A DNA stretch of 64,000 nt from NCBI GenBank assembly GCA_963765935.1, contig CAVXXX010000001.1, positions 1,488,001-1,552,000 on the forward strand, given 5' to 3'. Each line of letters opens with the position of its first letter. Within the stretch, counting starts at the first letter, position 1. This stretch comes from JAMXLG01 sp963765935. GTDB taxonomy: Bacteria > Vulcanimicrobiota > Vulcanimicrobiia > Vulcanimicrobiales > Vulcanimicrobiaceae. A model generated the notes under the pieces. That model was given only the letters and a program-made list of their open reading frames with translations. It was not told the DNA's origin and made no database searches. Below, one piece after another: positions 40,203 to 49,143 of this stretch. The position numbers and the translations under genes are program-made.

Positions 40203-41081
40203 TTATCCCTTTACGAGGGCTTCTGCTCCGCCCACGATTTCTAGCAGTTCTTTGGTAATCGCGGCTTGGCGCGCGTTGTTCATCTGGATGGTCAGTTCGT
40301 CGATCAATTTGCCGGCGTTATCCGTCGCGTTGTTCATCGCGAGCAATTGGGCTGCGAAGAAGGCGGCGTCGGTTTCGAGCATCGACGAGAAGATCGTGAA
40401 CTCAAGGTACTTCGGCAGCAAACGCGAGAGCACGAACTCCGGCGACGGCGCGAACTCAACGGCCCCTTTCGGTCCGTGTTGCTCGCCTTCGGTTGCAGTT
40501 CCGGACAGTGCTTCGCGCAGAATCGGCACCATTTGGCGTGTTTCCGGTTTCTGCGACAGCATCGAGACGAGTTTCGATGAAATGAGCGTGATGCCGGAGA
40601 TCTTACCGCTGACAAAATCATCCGTCACTTGCTTGGCGACTTCACGCGCGACATCGATTTTCGATGGTGCGTTGAGAATCCAGGTTGGATGATTCGGCTT
40701 GCCCAAGCGACGCACGGCGTTACGCGCTTTGATGCCGACCGTGTACCACGCGACGTCTTTCTGATCGCGCGCGAACAGTTCGCCCGCGCGAATGACGTTG
40801 GAGTTGAACGCACCCGCGAGACCCTTATCCGCCGTCATCAAGATCACGCCCATCGGCGCGCCCACGTTACCAGGCTTCATGAACGGATGGTCAACGCTCG
40901 TCACCGCGTTCATCAGGTCGCGCAGCATCTCGGAAAGCGTATCCGCATATGGACGCGCTTGCTTTTGCGCCATCTCCGCGCGGCGGATCTTGGCCGCAGC
41001 GACTTGCTTCATCGCCTTGGTGATCTGCTGCGTATTCTTCAACGAGCGAATTCGCTCGCGAAGATCCTTAACCGAAGGCAT
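40203..41081 (-). CDS. atpG: ATP synthase gamma subunit
   Basis: A 292-aa rotor subunit. N terminus SVKDLRERIRSLKNTQQITKAMKQVAAAK and C terminus MNNATDNAGKLIDELTIQMN NARQAAITKELLEIVGGAEAL are the conserved coiled-coil helices. Middle part (LMTADKGLAGAFNSNVIR) is typical. ATG overlaps the atpA stop in a TAATG contact. Confidence 0.97.
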   Translation of the reverse strand: MPSVKDLRERIRSLKNTQQITKAMKQVAAAKIRRAEMAQKQARPYADTLSEMLRDLMNAVTSVDHPFMKPGNVGAPMGVILMTADKGLAGAFNSNVIRAGELFARDQKDVAWYTVGIKARNAVRRLGKPNHPTWILNAPSKIDVAREVAKQVTDDFVSGKISGITLISSKLVSMLSQKPETRQMVPILREALSGTATEGEQHGPKGAVEFAPSPEFVLSRLLPKYLEFTIFSSMLETDAAFFAAQLLAMNNATDNAGKLIDELTIQMNNARQAAITKELLEIVGGAEALVKG

Positions 41082-42580
41082 TAGAAGCTCTTATTGAACT
41101 CCGTGATTGCTGCGTTTAGCTTCTGTTTTGCGTCGTCCGGGAGTTGGCCGCTCGAGGCGATCGCTTGCGCAATCTCCGGATGCTTTTGATGCAGGAAGTC
41201 GATGAAGCCGGCGGCCCAGTTCTGCAGGCGCGGCGTAGCGATATCGTTGACGTAACCGTTCGTCGCTGCGTAGATAACCGCGACTTGGTCTTCCATCGCC
41301 ATCGGCTGATACTGCGGCTGCTTCAGAAGCTCGGTCATCTTTTCACCGCGCATCAGCTGCATCTGCGTCGACTTATCGAGATCGCTCGCGAGTTTCGCGA
41401 ACGCCGCGAGGTCGCGGTACTGGGCGAGTTCGAGCTTCAACTGACCGGCGACCGATTTCATCGCCTTCGTCTGCGCCGAACCACCGACGCGCGACACCGA
41501 AAGACCGACGTTCACGGCCGGGCGGATACCTTGGAAGAAGAGTTCCGGCGTCAGGTAGATCTGACCGTCGGTGATCGAGATCACGTTGGTCGGGATGTAC
41601 GCCGAGAAGTCACCCGCTTGGGTTTCGATGATCGGCAGCGCCGTCATCGAACCCGCGCCGAGTTCGTCCGAGAGTTTCGCAGCGCGTTCGAGCAGACGTG
41701 AATGCAGGAAGAACACGTCGCCCGGATAGGCTTCGCGGCCCGGCGGACGGCGCAGGAGCAGCGCCATTTCACGATACGATTGCGCGTGCTTCGTGAGATC
41801 ATCGTAAACGATCAGGACGTCTTTACCCTGGTACATGAGTTCTTCGCCCATCGAGCAGCCGGCGAACGGAGCGATCCAACGCAGCGCCGCGGATTCCGAC
41901 GGACTGACCGCAACGATCGTCGTGTAGTCCATCGCGCCTTTTTGTTCGAGCGTTTGCGCAAGCGCAGCAACGGTCGAGTTCTTCTGACCGATCGCGACGT
42001 AGATGCAAAAGACGTTCTTGCCCTTTTGGTTGATAATCGTGTCGACGGCGATCGCGGTCTTACCGGTCGAACGGTCGCCGATGATCAACTCGCGCTGACC
42101 CTTGCCGATCGGAATGAGCGCGTCGATGGCACGAATACCGGTTTGCAGCGGCTGCTTGACCGACTGACGCTGAACGACGGACGGCGCAACGTTTTCGATC
42201 GTGCGATACTTCTTCGTGTCGATCGGGCCTTTGCCATCGAGGGGCTGGCCGAGCGGATTGACGACGCGGCCGAGCAACGCTTCCCCGACCGGCACCGACG
42301 CGATGCGTCCCGTACGGCGAACCTTGTCGCCTTCTTTGATGTCTTCGTCGTCACCCATGATCACGACGCCGACGTTATCCTCTTCCAAGTTGAGGGCGAC
42401 GCCTTGCATGCCGTTGTGGAATTCGACGAGTTCCGACGCGCGCACGCCGCGCAGACCGTAGATGCGCGCGAGGTTCGCGCCCACCTCGATCACGGTTCCA
42501 ACTTCGTCCTCTTGGACGGCGGAGTTGAAGCTCGCGATTTGCTGTTTAAGGATCCCGGCAATTTCGTCAGCGTTAATCAT
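41081..42580 (-). CDS. atpA: ATP synthase alpha subunit
   Basis: A 499-aa regulatory F1 subunit. N terminus NADEIAGILKQQIASFNSAV; P-loop LIIGDRSTGKTAIAVD (Ser for the usual Gln in GDRQTGKT); AYREMALLLRRPPGREAYPGDVF; and SVSRVGGSAQTKAMK. Full length. Located between atpH and atpG in the normal order. Confidence 0.98.
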   Translation of the reverse strand: MINADEIAGILKQQIASFNSAVQEDEVGTVIEVGANLARIYGLRGVRASELVEFHNGMQGVALNLEEDNVGVVIMGDDEDIKEGDKVRRTGRIASVPVGEALLGRVVNPLGQPLDGKGPIDTKKYRTIENVAPSVVQRQSVKQPLQTGIRAIDALIPIGKGQRELIIGDRSTGKTAIAVDTIINQKGKNVFCIYVAIGQKNSTVAALAQTLEQKGAMDYTTIVAVSPSESAALRWIAPFAGCSMGEELMYQGKDVLIVYDDLTKHAQSYREMALLLRRPPGREAYPGDVFFLHSRLLERAAKLSDELGAGSMTALPIIETQAGDFSAYIPTNVISITDGQIYLTPELFFQGIRPAVNVGLSVSRVGGSAQTKAMKSVAGQLKLELAQYRDLAAFAKLASDLDKSTQMQLMRGEKMTELLKQPQYQPMAMEDQVAVIYAATNGYVNDIATPRLQNWAAGFIDFLHQKHPEIAQAIASSGQLPDDAKQKLNAAITEFNKSF

Positions 42581-42601
42581 GTTTTTATCCTGTGCGTTGT
42601 T

Positions 42602-43144
42602 TTATTGGTGTGCGAACAGCGTTCGCGACAGTTCTTCGAGGCGGCCCGCAACCGTGCCGTCGATGCGCCGATCTCCCATAACGACGCGTACGCCGCCGAT
42701 CAGCGACGGGTCGCGTCGTACGGAGACCTCAAACTTCTTGCTGTACACGCGCTCGAGCCGGTCGACGAGCGAACGCAGTTCGCTTTCGGGGAGTTCGCGT
42801 GCGCTGATGACCGTGAGCGGTTCCATGCCGCGCGAAGCGAGTTCGAGTTTTCGATATTCGGTAATGACGTCGTCGAGAATCGCTTCGCGGCGCTTGCGCA
42901 CGAGCAGCAGCGCGGTATGCAGCGCAATTTCGCTCACGCGGCCGTTGAATGAGTTCACGAGCGCGCGTTCCTTATCGCCGCGGTTGACGATCGGCGAGAC
43001 GAAGAATTCGTGCGTCACGGGATCTTCCGCGATGGCGCGCCCGATCGCAGAGAGATCGTTGCCGACTTGCTCGATGCGCTGCGCGGCTTGCGCGAGTTGG
43101 AAAACGGCGAGCGCGTACCGGCGCGCGAGGGTTTCGTTGGCCAT
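42602..43144 (-). CDS. atpH: ATP synthase delta subunit
   Basis: A 180-aa OSCP/delta subunit linking F1 to the b stalk. LARRYALAVFQLAQAAQRIEQ opens the helical domain; LLVRKRREAILDDVITEYRKL and FEVSVRRDPSLIGGVRVVMGDRRIDGTV close it, the last being the family signature. Start overlaps the b subunit stop (TGATG). Confidence 0.95.
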   Translation of the reverse strand: MANETLARRYALAVFQLAQAAQRIEQVGNDLSAIGRAIAEDPVTHEFFVSPIVNRGDKERALVNSFNGRVSEIALHTALLLVRKRREAILDDVITEYRKLELASRGMEPLTVISARELPESELRSLVDRLERVYSKKFEVSVRRDPSLIGGVRVVMGDRRIDGTVAGRLEELSRTLFAHQ

Positions 43145-43641
43145 CAGTTGCGGGCTCCGTGTTCGAGCGACGCGACGAACCGGTCGACCAGCCGCGCATT
43201 CACTCCGCCGTCGACGCGATTTTCGGCTTTGCGGCGCGCGAGGTCGAGCGCCTTTGCCGCGAGTTCTTCGCGCAATTGTTCCCGCGCCGCCGCTCGCGCA
43301 CGCTCGAGTTCGCCGCGTGCGTTGCGCAATGCGCGCTCGCCCGCTTCATTGGCTTCGGTAATCGTCGTTTCAGATTCGTGCGTCGCTTGATCCGCAGCGC
43401 GCTGCGCGATCAGTTGCGCGTCGTGCTTTGCGCCTTCGATTTCCTGACGGAGCAGTTCGAGCGCCGCTTTCGCTTCATCGCGATGACGCTCGGCTTCCGC
43501 TAAGAGACGATTCTGGTTCGCCTGCGCGGACATGACTGCCGGCGCGATGTATTTCATCCACAACCACACCAACACCGCGAGAAACAGAATCGCGGAGATG
43601 ATGTCGGACCACTTGGCAATTTGTTCGTAGTCCACCATCAC
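43144..43641 (-). CDS. atpF: ATP synthase b subunit
   Basis: A 165-aa peripheral stalk subunit with one N-terminal helix (IISAILFLAVLVWLWMKYI) and a long Glu/Ala/Arg coiled coil. The start is GTG 43639-43641 (GTGA overlap with the preceding b-like gene) or ATG 43636-43638. Two b-type genes occur side by side, so the stalk is probably a b/b' heterodimer, as in cyanobacteria and some other phyla. Confidence 0.92.
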   Translation of the reverse strand: MMVDYEQIAKWSDIISAILFLAVLVWLWMKYIAPAVMSAQANQNRLLAEAERHRDEAKAALELLRQEIEGAKHDAQLIAQRAADQATHESETTITEANEAGERALRNARGELERARAAAREQLREELAAKALDLARRKAENRVDGGVNARLVDRFVASLEHGARN

Positions 43642-44063
43642 CGCTCCATGACCGTACGCTCGACCATTAGATCGGCAAGCTGACGAACGAGATTCTCTTC
43701 ATCGGCTCTCGCGGCGCTCAGTTCGCCCGTGACCGTTTTCTGCGCCGATTCGACGGTCGATTGTGCCTGCGATGCGTAGTTCGCAGCGATATCGGCGGCT
43801 TTGTTCGATGCGTCGGCGCGCGCCTTCGCAATCGTCGCTTCCGCTTCGCGGCGTGCAACCGCGCGAACGCCCTCCGCTTCCGCTCGCAGCTTGCTGCCTT
43901 CGGTTTGATACTTCTCGTAGTCCGTGTGAACGCTGTTGATATACGCACGGCGCTCGCGAATCGCGCGGCTGACCGGGCGCAAAAAGACCGCCGACAAAAT
44001 CGCAAAGAAGATTGCGAAATTAATCAGTTGGACCCAAAACGTTCCGTCGGGTTGGAGAAACAT
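43638..44063 (-). CDS. atpF': ATP synthase b' subunit
   Basis: A 141-aa second b-type stalk subunit. N-terminal segment QPDGTFWVQLINFAIFFAIL contains the short helix and Asn/Gln contact typical of b', then RPVSRAIRERRAYINSVHTD and a coiled coil. It starts 6 nt after atpE and overlaps the b gene. The order atpE-b'-b-delta is the ancestral tandem arrangement. Confidence 0.9.
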   Translation of the reverse strand: MFLQPDGTFWVQLINFAIFFAILSAVFLRPVSRAIRERRAYINSVHTDYEKYQTEGSKLRAEAEGVRAVARREAEATIAKARADASNKAADIAANYASQAQSTVESAQKTVTGELSAARADEENLVRQLADLMVERTVMER

Positions 44064-44069
44064 ATCTTC

Positions 44070-44345
44070 CTAGTGCAGGTGCGTGAGCAGATTTGGAACG
44101 TTCGCTACGACGAGCAGCAGATAGAAGCCGAGGCCCAAACCAATGATCGGGAACGCTTCCAGAACGCCGACGCCCAGGAACAGGAACGTGAAGATGTTCG
44201 GGCGAGCTTCCGGCTGACGCGCAATCGCCTCGACCGCTTTGCTCGCGACGATACCGTCGCCGATGGCCGAACCGAATGCGACGGCGGCGATGATGATACC
44301 GAACGCCAGCAGGGTAAAGCCGGCAACCAACGCTTCAGAAGTCAA
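44070..44345 (-). CDS. atpE: ATP synthase c subunit
   Basis: A 91-aa hairpin of two helices forming the rotor ring. The polar loop is EAIARQPEARPNI (R-Q-P). The ion-carrying acid is Glu63 in GVGVLEAFPIIGLGLG. The residue after it is Ala rather than Ser/Thr, so proton use is more likely than sodium. A 43-nt gap to atpB. Confidence 0.96.
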   Translation of the reverse strand: MTSEALVAGFTLLAFGIIIAAVAFGSAIGDGIVASKAVEAIARQPEARPNIFTFLFLGVGVLEAFPIIGLGLGFYLLLVVANVPNLLTHLH

Positions 44346-44388
44346 GTCGATACCTTTCCTTAGTTTCTTTAGCTAAAATACTGGGTGA

Positions 44389-45120
44389 CTAATGATCCGA
44401 TGCCGTTGCTAGCGAGAGATAAACGATCGCGAGCAACGTAAAAACGAAAGCTTGTACGGTTCCGACGAAAAAGTTGAAGAACTGAATGAAGAACGGTACC
44501 ACCGTCACCGCGAGCGACAGATTGACCGGCCCGATCATAACGTGCGACGTCACGATCGAGGCGATGATGATAAAGAGCAGTTCACCAACGAAAATATTGA
44601 AAAACAGACGGGCCGCAAGCGTGGCCGGCCGCGCGAGTTCTTCAAGAATATTGATGGGCGTCAGCCACCAGAAAGGCTTCGCGACGTGCGCGAACTGCTT
44701 GATGCCGTTCTGCCGGATACCGGCGATCCACGTGAGGAAGAAGACCATAAGTGCAAGCGGCAGCGTCGTATTGATGTCGGCCGTCGGGGAACCGCCGAAC
44801 GGCAGACCGAGCACCTTAAATGGAAAGATGCCGAATTGATTCATCAAGAAGATGAAGAAGAACAGTGCGATAAAGAACGGCACGTACGGCTCGCCGCGTT
44901 CACCAAGCGTACTCGTTGCTAAGTCCGCAATGTAATTGATTGCACCTTCGGCGACCGTCTGGCGTTTCGAAACGTACGCGGAACGATAGCTCGCGCCCAC
45001 CAATGCGAAAAAGACGAGCGAAACCACCATGACCAACCACGTGGTCATGATCGTGTCGGCGTGGACGGTTCCAAAAACCGGCCACTGCCAGGGTATGTGC
45101 TCGCCGATTTGCTCGTGCAC
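44389..45120 (-). CDS. atpB: ATP synthase a subunit
   Basis: A 243-aa membrane subunit forming the ion channel. The critical Arg lies in the helix EELARPATLAARLFFNIFVGEL (the LxLRLFGN region, here LAARLFFN). QAFVFTLLAIVYLSLA is the last helix. Five to six helices predicted. Follows the atpI-like gene after 6 nt. Confidence 0.96.
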   Translation of the reverse strand: MHEQIGEHIPWQWPVFGTVHADTIMTTWLVMVVSLVFFALVGASYRSAYVSKRQTVAEGAINYIADLATSTLGERGEPYVPFFIALFFFIFLMNQFGIFPFKVLGLPFGGSPTADINTTLPLALMVFFLTWIAGIRQNGIKQFAHVAKPFWWLTPINILEELARPATLAARLFFNIFVGELLFIIIASIVTSHVMIGPVNLSLAVTVVPFFIQFFNFFVGTVQAFVFTLLAIVYLSLATASDH

Positions 45121-45126
45121 GAAACG

Positions 45127-45561
45127 CTATTCTCTTTTAAATGCGCGCTGTACACTCGCCATATACAACGCTAGCGGAAGGAAAAAGCCGGCAAAGTACG
45201 CCGCCATGGACCACCAAGGTCCTCGGGCTGCGAACGCCACCGGGACTATACCGAAGACCGCGATTCTTAGAAAACTACTAAAGACGAAGCCCCCGACCGA
45301 CCGAGTCTCGACGACCCGCTCGTTACTGCGCATCAACAGAAGATTGTTGATGATACCGCAGACGCCGCCGACCACCAGGGCAAGCGCCGGAGTGGGGAAC
45401 CAAGGAGCGGTTGCGGCACCGACGATCGCTACGACGAGCAGGGTTCGAAACGAAACCGATTTCTTGAGCGCGCGATACGTCGCGAGATCGGCAGCCGCTT
45501 CGGCGTCGCCATAGCTACGCTCAGTCTTCCCCCATTCCTCCTCGTCGTCCCAAGGGCTCAT
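45127..45561 (-). CDS. atpI: AtpI-like ATP synthase accessory membrane protein
   Basis: A 144-aa protein. Acidic N terminus (SPWDDEEEWGKTERSYGDAE) and four helices (FRTLLVVAIVGAATAPWF, LALVVGGVCGIINNLLLM, FSSFLRIAVFGIVPVAFA, MAAYFAGFFLPLALYMASV) fit the ATP synthase subunit I family, which helps assemble the c ring. ATG 45559-45561 overlaps the stop of the preceding small gene. Position directly before atpB agrees. Confidence 0.85.
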   Translation of the reverse strand: MSPWDDEEEWGKTERSYGDAEAAADLATYRALKKSVSFRTLLVVAIVGAATAPWFPTPALALVVGGVCGIINNLLLMRSNERVVETRSVGGFVFSSFLRIAVFGIVPVAFAARGPWWSMAAYFAGFFLPLALYMASVQRAFKRE

Positions 45562-45743
45562 TTCGCGTTGAAAAGCAAGCGAGCGGCGCTATACGCTCCC
45601 ATACCGAGGCCGATGAGGAGCCCGACGAACGCCCACATGGGCTGATGCGCACGGGTGCTGATGACGATTCCAATCAAGAGCCCGGCAAGCGTTCCGCCGG
45701 CGAACGTGCCGCCGGCCGCGATAACCGGCAGCGCGTTTTTCAC
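45558..45743 (-). CDS. atpZ: AtpZ-like small ATP synthase accessory protein
   Basis: A 61-aa, two-helix protein (MKNALPVIAAGGTFAGGTLA, then GLLIGIVISTRA and WAFVGLLIGLGMGAYSAARL), matching the AtpZ/AtpI (PF09527) pattern. GTG 45741-45743 is chosen because it overlaps the wecB stop as GTGA, a junction type used all along this operon. A longer ATG start at 45803 would overlap wecB by 64 nt and add an Arg-rich stretch. AtpZ with AtpI is linked to Mg/Ca handling of the synthase. Confidence 0.82.
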   Translation of the reverse strand: MKNALPVIAAGGTFAGGTLAGLLIGIVISTRAHQPMWAFVGLLIGLGMGAYSAARLLFNAK

Positions 45744-46894
45744 GACGCGACGGCGCCGAAAGGTTCCGGATACCGGTTTCCGCAGTGGCGCGCGAGCAGC
45801 CATTCGACGATGCGACGCGACGCGTGGCCGTCGCCGTACGGATTGACCGCACGCGCCATTCGCGCAAATTCCACTTCGTCGGTGAGCAGCCGGCGAGCCG
45901 CGGCGACGATCTTCCCCCGCTCGTGACCGACGAGCTCGAGCGTTCCGGCTTCGAGCCCCTCCGGGCGTTCCGTCTCCTCGCGCATCACAAGCACCGGCTT
46001 ACCGAGGCACGGCGCTTCTTCTTGTAATCCGCCGGAATCGGTCAGCACGAACGTCGACGCTTTTACCGTAGCGACCATTTCCGCGTAGTCGATCGGATCG
46101 ACCAGCACGACGCCGGGTACGTTGTCCAGCACTTCGAGCGCGACCGGCCGCACGTGCGGCGAGGGATGCACCGGCCAATAAATTTGCGGACGCTGCGGCA
46201 ACTCGGTAATCTCGCGCATCGCTTCGCACATTTCGCGCATGTGCGGATGGTTCTCACGCCGATGCGCCGTCACGGCGATGATCGGTCTCGACGGATCGAG
46301 CCGATCGAAGTCCCGCGGTTTCGGAAGATCGTTGCGATTCGCCGTCGCCATGAACGCATCGATAACGGTGTTGCCGGTAACGATGATGCTTTCGACCGGA
46401 ACGTTCTCTCGCAGCAGATGTTCGCGTGCAAGCGTCGTCGGCGAGAAATGGTACGACGCGATCGTTCCGGTCAAGCGGCGATTCATCTCTTCGGGATACG
46501 GAAGCCACGGATCGCTCGTGCGCAATCCCGCTTCGACGTGACCGACCGGAATCTGCTGATAGAACGCCGCAAGCGACGCCGAGCTGCTCGTCGTCGTATC
46601 GCCGTGCACAAGCACCACGTCGGGCCGGGCTTTTTTGAGGACCGGTTCCATACCCTCGAGCACGCGCGTCGTGATCTGCGTGAGCGTTTGATCGCGCGTC
46701 ATGATGTCGAGGTCGTAATGCGTTTCGATGCCGAAGAGATCGAGCAAGTCGTCGAGCATCTGGCGATGCTGCGCCGTTACGCAAACGATATCGTCGATCG
46801 CCGGATGCTGACGGAGGGCATCGACGACGGGAGCCATCTTGATCGTATCGGGGCGCGTTCCGAACACCGTCATCACGCGTAATTTATGATTCAT
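45740..46894 (-). CDS. wecB: UDP-N-acetylglucosamine 2-epimerase
   Basis: A 384-aa enzyme making UDP-ManNAc from UDP-GlcNAc for surface polymers (also called mnaA). VMTVFGTRPDTIKMAPVVDAL, HRQMLDDLLDLFGI, VLVHGDTTTSSSASLAAFY, GHVEAGLRTSDPWLPYPEEMNRRL and VLTDSGGLQEEAPCLGKPVLVMREETERPE all match. Start overlaps the stop of the upstream transferase (TGATG). Its place ahead of atpZ is the same as in many Firmicutes. Confidence 0.96.
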   Translation of the reverse strand: MNHKLRVMTVFGTRPDTIKMAPVVDALRQHPAIDDIVCVTAQHRQMLDDLLDLFGIETHYDLDIMTRDQTLTQITTRVLEGMEPVLKKARPDVVLVHGDTTTSSSASLAAFYQQIPVGHVEAGLRTSDPWLPYPEEMNRRLTGTIASYHFSPTTLAREHLLRENVPVESIIVTGNTVIDAFMATANRNDLPKPRDFDRLDPSRPIIAVTAHRRENHPHMREMCEAMREITELPQRPQIYWPVHPSPHVRPVALEVLDNVPGVVLVDPIDYAEMVATVKASTFVLTDSGGLQEEAPCLGKPVLVMREETERPEGLEAGTLELVGHERGKIVAAARRLLTDEVEFARMARAVNPYGDGHASRRIVEWLLARHCGNRYPEPFGAVAS

Positions 46895-47967
46895 CAGATT
46901 GTATGCTTGAAGACGTGAGTAAATTCACCTGAGAGCGCAAGTGCAACGATCCCGAGCACGAAACACACGGCATAGATCAAAAGCACGGCTTGCCGTACGT
47001 TCAATCCGAAGCGGAAGATCAACTGGTGATGGAAATGACCGCGATCCGCTTCCGTGATTTTCTTGCCCGAGCGCGCGCGGCGAACGATCGCCGCTGCCGT
47101 ATCGAGTACCGGAAGCGCGAGTACAACAAGCGGCACGACAATGGAAATCGCTATCGCAGTCTTACTTGCGCCGATAACCGACACGGTAGCAAAAACATAC
47201 CCGATAAAAAGCGATCCCGCATCCCCCAAAAAGATCTTCGCAGGGTTGAAGTTATAGGGCAAAAAGCCTAGGGCTGCTCCTGCAAGGGAGATGACGACGA
47301 GCGCAACGACCGGATTTGCGTGCAACACCGATATCGCAAAGAGAAACAGGCTCGAAATCGCCGCAAAGCCCGAGAGCAGCCCGTCCAGGCCGTCGATGAA
47401 GTTGATCGCGTTCATCATGCCGACGTACCACAAGAGCGTGAGCGGAACGCCGACGTACCACGGAAAGTCGATCCAGTTCGAGTTCGGATTGTGATCGAAC
47501 GGATTCGTGATCCCCGGAATGACGAATCCGTACAGCATCGAGATTAACGCAACGAGAATCTGCGCGAAGAATTTGTTGCGCGGACGCATCTGCATGATGT
47601 CGTCCCACACGCCCACGCCCAGAATCAACAGACTGCCGAAGAGCAATCCGACGAGTTTGTGCACCGTATCGAACTGATCGGTGAGGTTCTCGAGTTTTTG
47701 ATGCGCGCTAAGATGCGCGACCGATGGGAACAACGCGTACGGGGAACTGAGCGCAAAGCCGAGTACGGCAAAGAGCGCAAACGAGAATCCAAAGAAAACG
47801 GCCAGGCCGCCGATGCGCGGCGTCGGATGGACGTGCACGTGCCGCTCTTCTCCGGTACCAACGATGATCTCGAGGTGTGTTGCGAGCCGGATCACGAGCG
47901 GCGTTGTTGCCGCGGCCACGGCGGCCGCGACTCCAAACGTGATGATATAGATGAAGGCGGCGCTCAC
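46894..47967 (-). CDS. wecA: undecaprenyl-phosphate GlcNAc-1-phosphate transferase (WecA/TagO type)
   Basis: A 357-aa polytopic transferase (MraY/WecA family) that starts polymer synthesis on the lipid carrier. HVHPTPRIGGLAVFFGF, NAINFIDGLDGLLSGFA (Asp pair), KIFLGDAGSLFIGY and EADRGHFHHQLIF (His motif typical of WecA/TagO) are present. About ten helices. GTG 47965-47967 overlaps the comEB stop (GTGA). Together with wecB it provides a teichoic- or O-antigen-like precursor route. Confidence 0.93.
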   Translation of the reverse strand: MSAAFIYIITFGVAAAVAAATTPLVIRLATHLEIIVGTGEERHVHVHPTPRIGGLAVFFGFSFALFAVLGFALSSPYALFPSVAHLSAHQKLENLTDQFDTVHKLVGLLFGSLLILGVGVWDDIMQMRPRNKFFAQILVALISMLYGFVIPGITNPFDHNPNSNWIDFPWYVGVPLTLLWYVGMMNAINFIDGLDGLLSGFAAISSLFLFAISVLHANPVVALVVISLAGAALGFLPYNFNPAKIFLGDAGSLFIGYVFATVSVIGASKTAIAISIVVPLVVLALPVLDTAAAIVRRARSGKKITEADRGHFHHQLIFRFGLNVRQAVLLIYAVCFVLGIVALALSGEFTHVFKHTI

Positions 47968-48401
47968 GCGCGGGTAGGCTCCAGCGTAGAGAACTGCGCG
48001 ATGGCGACCCCCGCCTCGGCAAGCAGTTGGGTCGCGACCGCGTCGGGATATCCCACATCGTAGACGATCTTCTGCACGCCCGCGCTAATTAAAAGCTTCG
48101 AACAATTGACGCACGGCTGATGGGTGCAATAGGCAACGGATCCGGCAAGGCTGACGCCGTGCAATGCGCCCTGTACGATGGCATTTGCTTCAGCGTGCGT
48201 TGCGCGCGCACAATGGTCGTTCACGAGAAGGCAGCCGGCTTCGGTACAGTGGGCGACGCCGCGGGGTGCACCGTTGTACCCGGTTGTCAGAATCCGATGC
48301 TCGCGAACGAGGACGCATCCTACTGAAAGACGCGGGCATGTCGCGCGGGTCGCGACCGTTCGCGCGATTTGCATGAAGTATTCATCCCAACCGGGACGCA
48401 T
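47964..48401 (-). CDS. comEB: dCMP deaminase (ComEB family)
   Basis: A 145-aa zinc deaminase converting dCMP to dUMP for thymidylate synthesis. Zinc and catalytic residues: THAEANAIVQGAL (His, Glu) and CTHQPCVNCSKLLISAG (two Cys). SVGCVLVREHRILTTGYNGAPRG is the substrate side. It lies 15 nt downstream of upp, in the conserved pyrimidine/cell-wall/ATP-synthase block. Confidence 0.94.
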   Translation of the reverse strand: MRPGWDEYFMQIARTVATRATCPRLSVGCVLVREHRILTTGYNGAPRGVAHCTEAGCLLVNDHCARATHAEANAIVQGALHGVSLAGSVAYCTHQPCVNCSKLLISAGVQKIVYDVGYPDAVATQLLAEAGVAIAQFSTLEPTRA

Positions 48402-48416
48402 GATAACGTGTGACTC

Positions 48417-49085
48417 CTAGGTTCTCGCCCGCACAGCGTGCGGGACGGAGGTAAGGCTTCCAAACATCCGGTCGCCGGCGTCGCCGAGGCCCGGAACGAT
48501 GTAGGCATGCTCGTTCAATCCCGCATCGACCGCTGCAGTTACGATCGTGACGTCCGGATGCGATTCGTGAATGTGAGCGATGCCTTCGGGTGCCGCAATC
48601 ACACACACGAATGTCAGGCGCCGCGCGCCACGATCCACGAGCGCATGAAGCGCGGCAACGCCGGAATGCCCGGTTGCAAGCATCGGATCGAGTACGAAAA
48701 CGTGACGGTCCTCCAGTTGCGGCGGAACGTTCGCATAATACGGAACCGCGCGTAACGACTGCGGATCGCGATAGAAACCGAGATGGGCGACGACGGCATC
48801 ATCGATGACGTCGAGGAAGCCGGGAAGCAGCCCTAAGCCCGCGCGAAGCACCGGCGCAACGACCGGCCGTGTCGCGATGCGCTTCGCCGTCGTTTCTATG
48901 AGTGGCGTCGTAACCAGTTCGTCGCGCAATGGTAAGAAACGCGTTGCCTCATAAGCAAGGAACGCGCCGAGTTCTTCGATGAGCGAACGAAAGACTTGGG
49001 TCGGCGTGTCGCGATCGCGCAAGCGCGCAAGACGATCCGCGACGGCCGGATGACCGACGACGAGCAAGCCTTCGGAGGCGGGCAT
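48417..49085 (-). CDS. upp: uracil phosphoribosyltransferase
   Basis: A 222-aa salvage enzyme forming UMP from uracil and PRPP. PVVAPVLRAGLGLLPGFLDVI is the family core; VFVLDPMLATGHSGVAALHAL is the PRPP loop; IHESHPDVTIVTAAVDAGLNEHAYIVPGLGDAGDRMFG binds uracil. Divergent from the MFS gene at 49144 with 58 nt between. Normally rpiB and glyA precede it; here they are separated by that MFS gene. Confidence 0.96.
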   Translation of the reverse strand: MPASEGLLVVGHPAVADRLARLRDRDTPTQVFRSLIEELGAFLAYEATRFLPLRDELVTTPLIETTAKRIATRPVVAPVLRAGLGLLPGFLDVIDDAVVAHLGFYRDPQSLRAVPYYANVPPQLEDRHVFVLDPMLATGHSGVAALHALVDRGARRLTFVCVIAAPEGIAHIHESHPDVTIVTAAVDAGLNEHAYIVPGLGDAGDRMFGSLTSVPHAVRART

Positions 49086-49143
49086 GACCCCGATATTTAG
49101 GGCGGGCGCAATCCGAAGCCTTTAGTCGCGGAGCTGGGTTGCA

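Noticed and set aside
41702..42952. 416-codon + strand frame
   Set aside because: Antisense to atpA and atpH, both certain genes; composition typical of a reverse-frame shadow.
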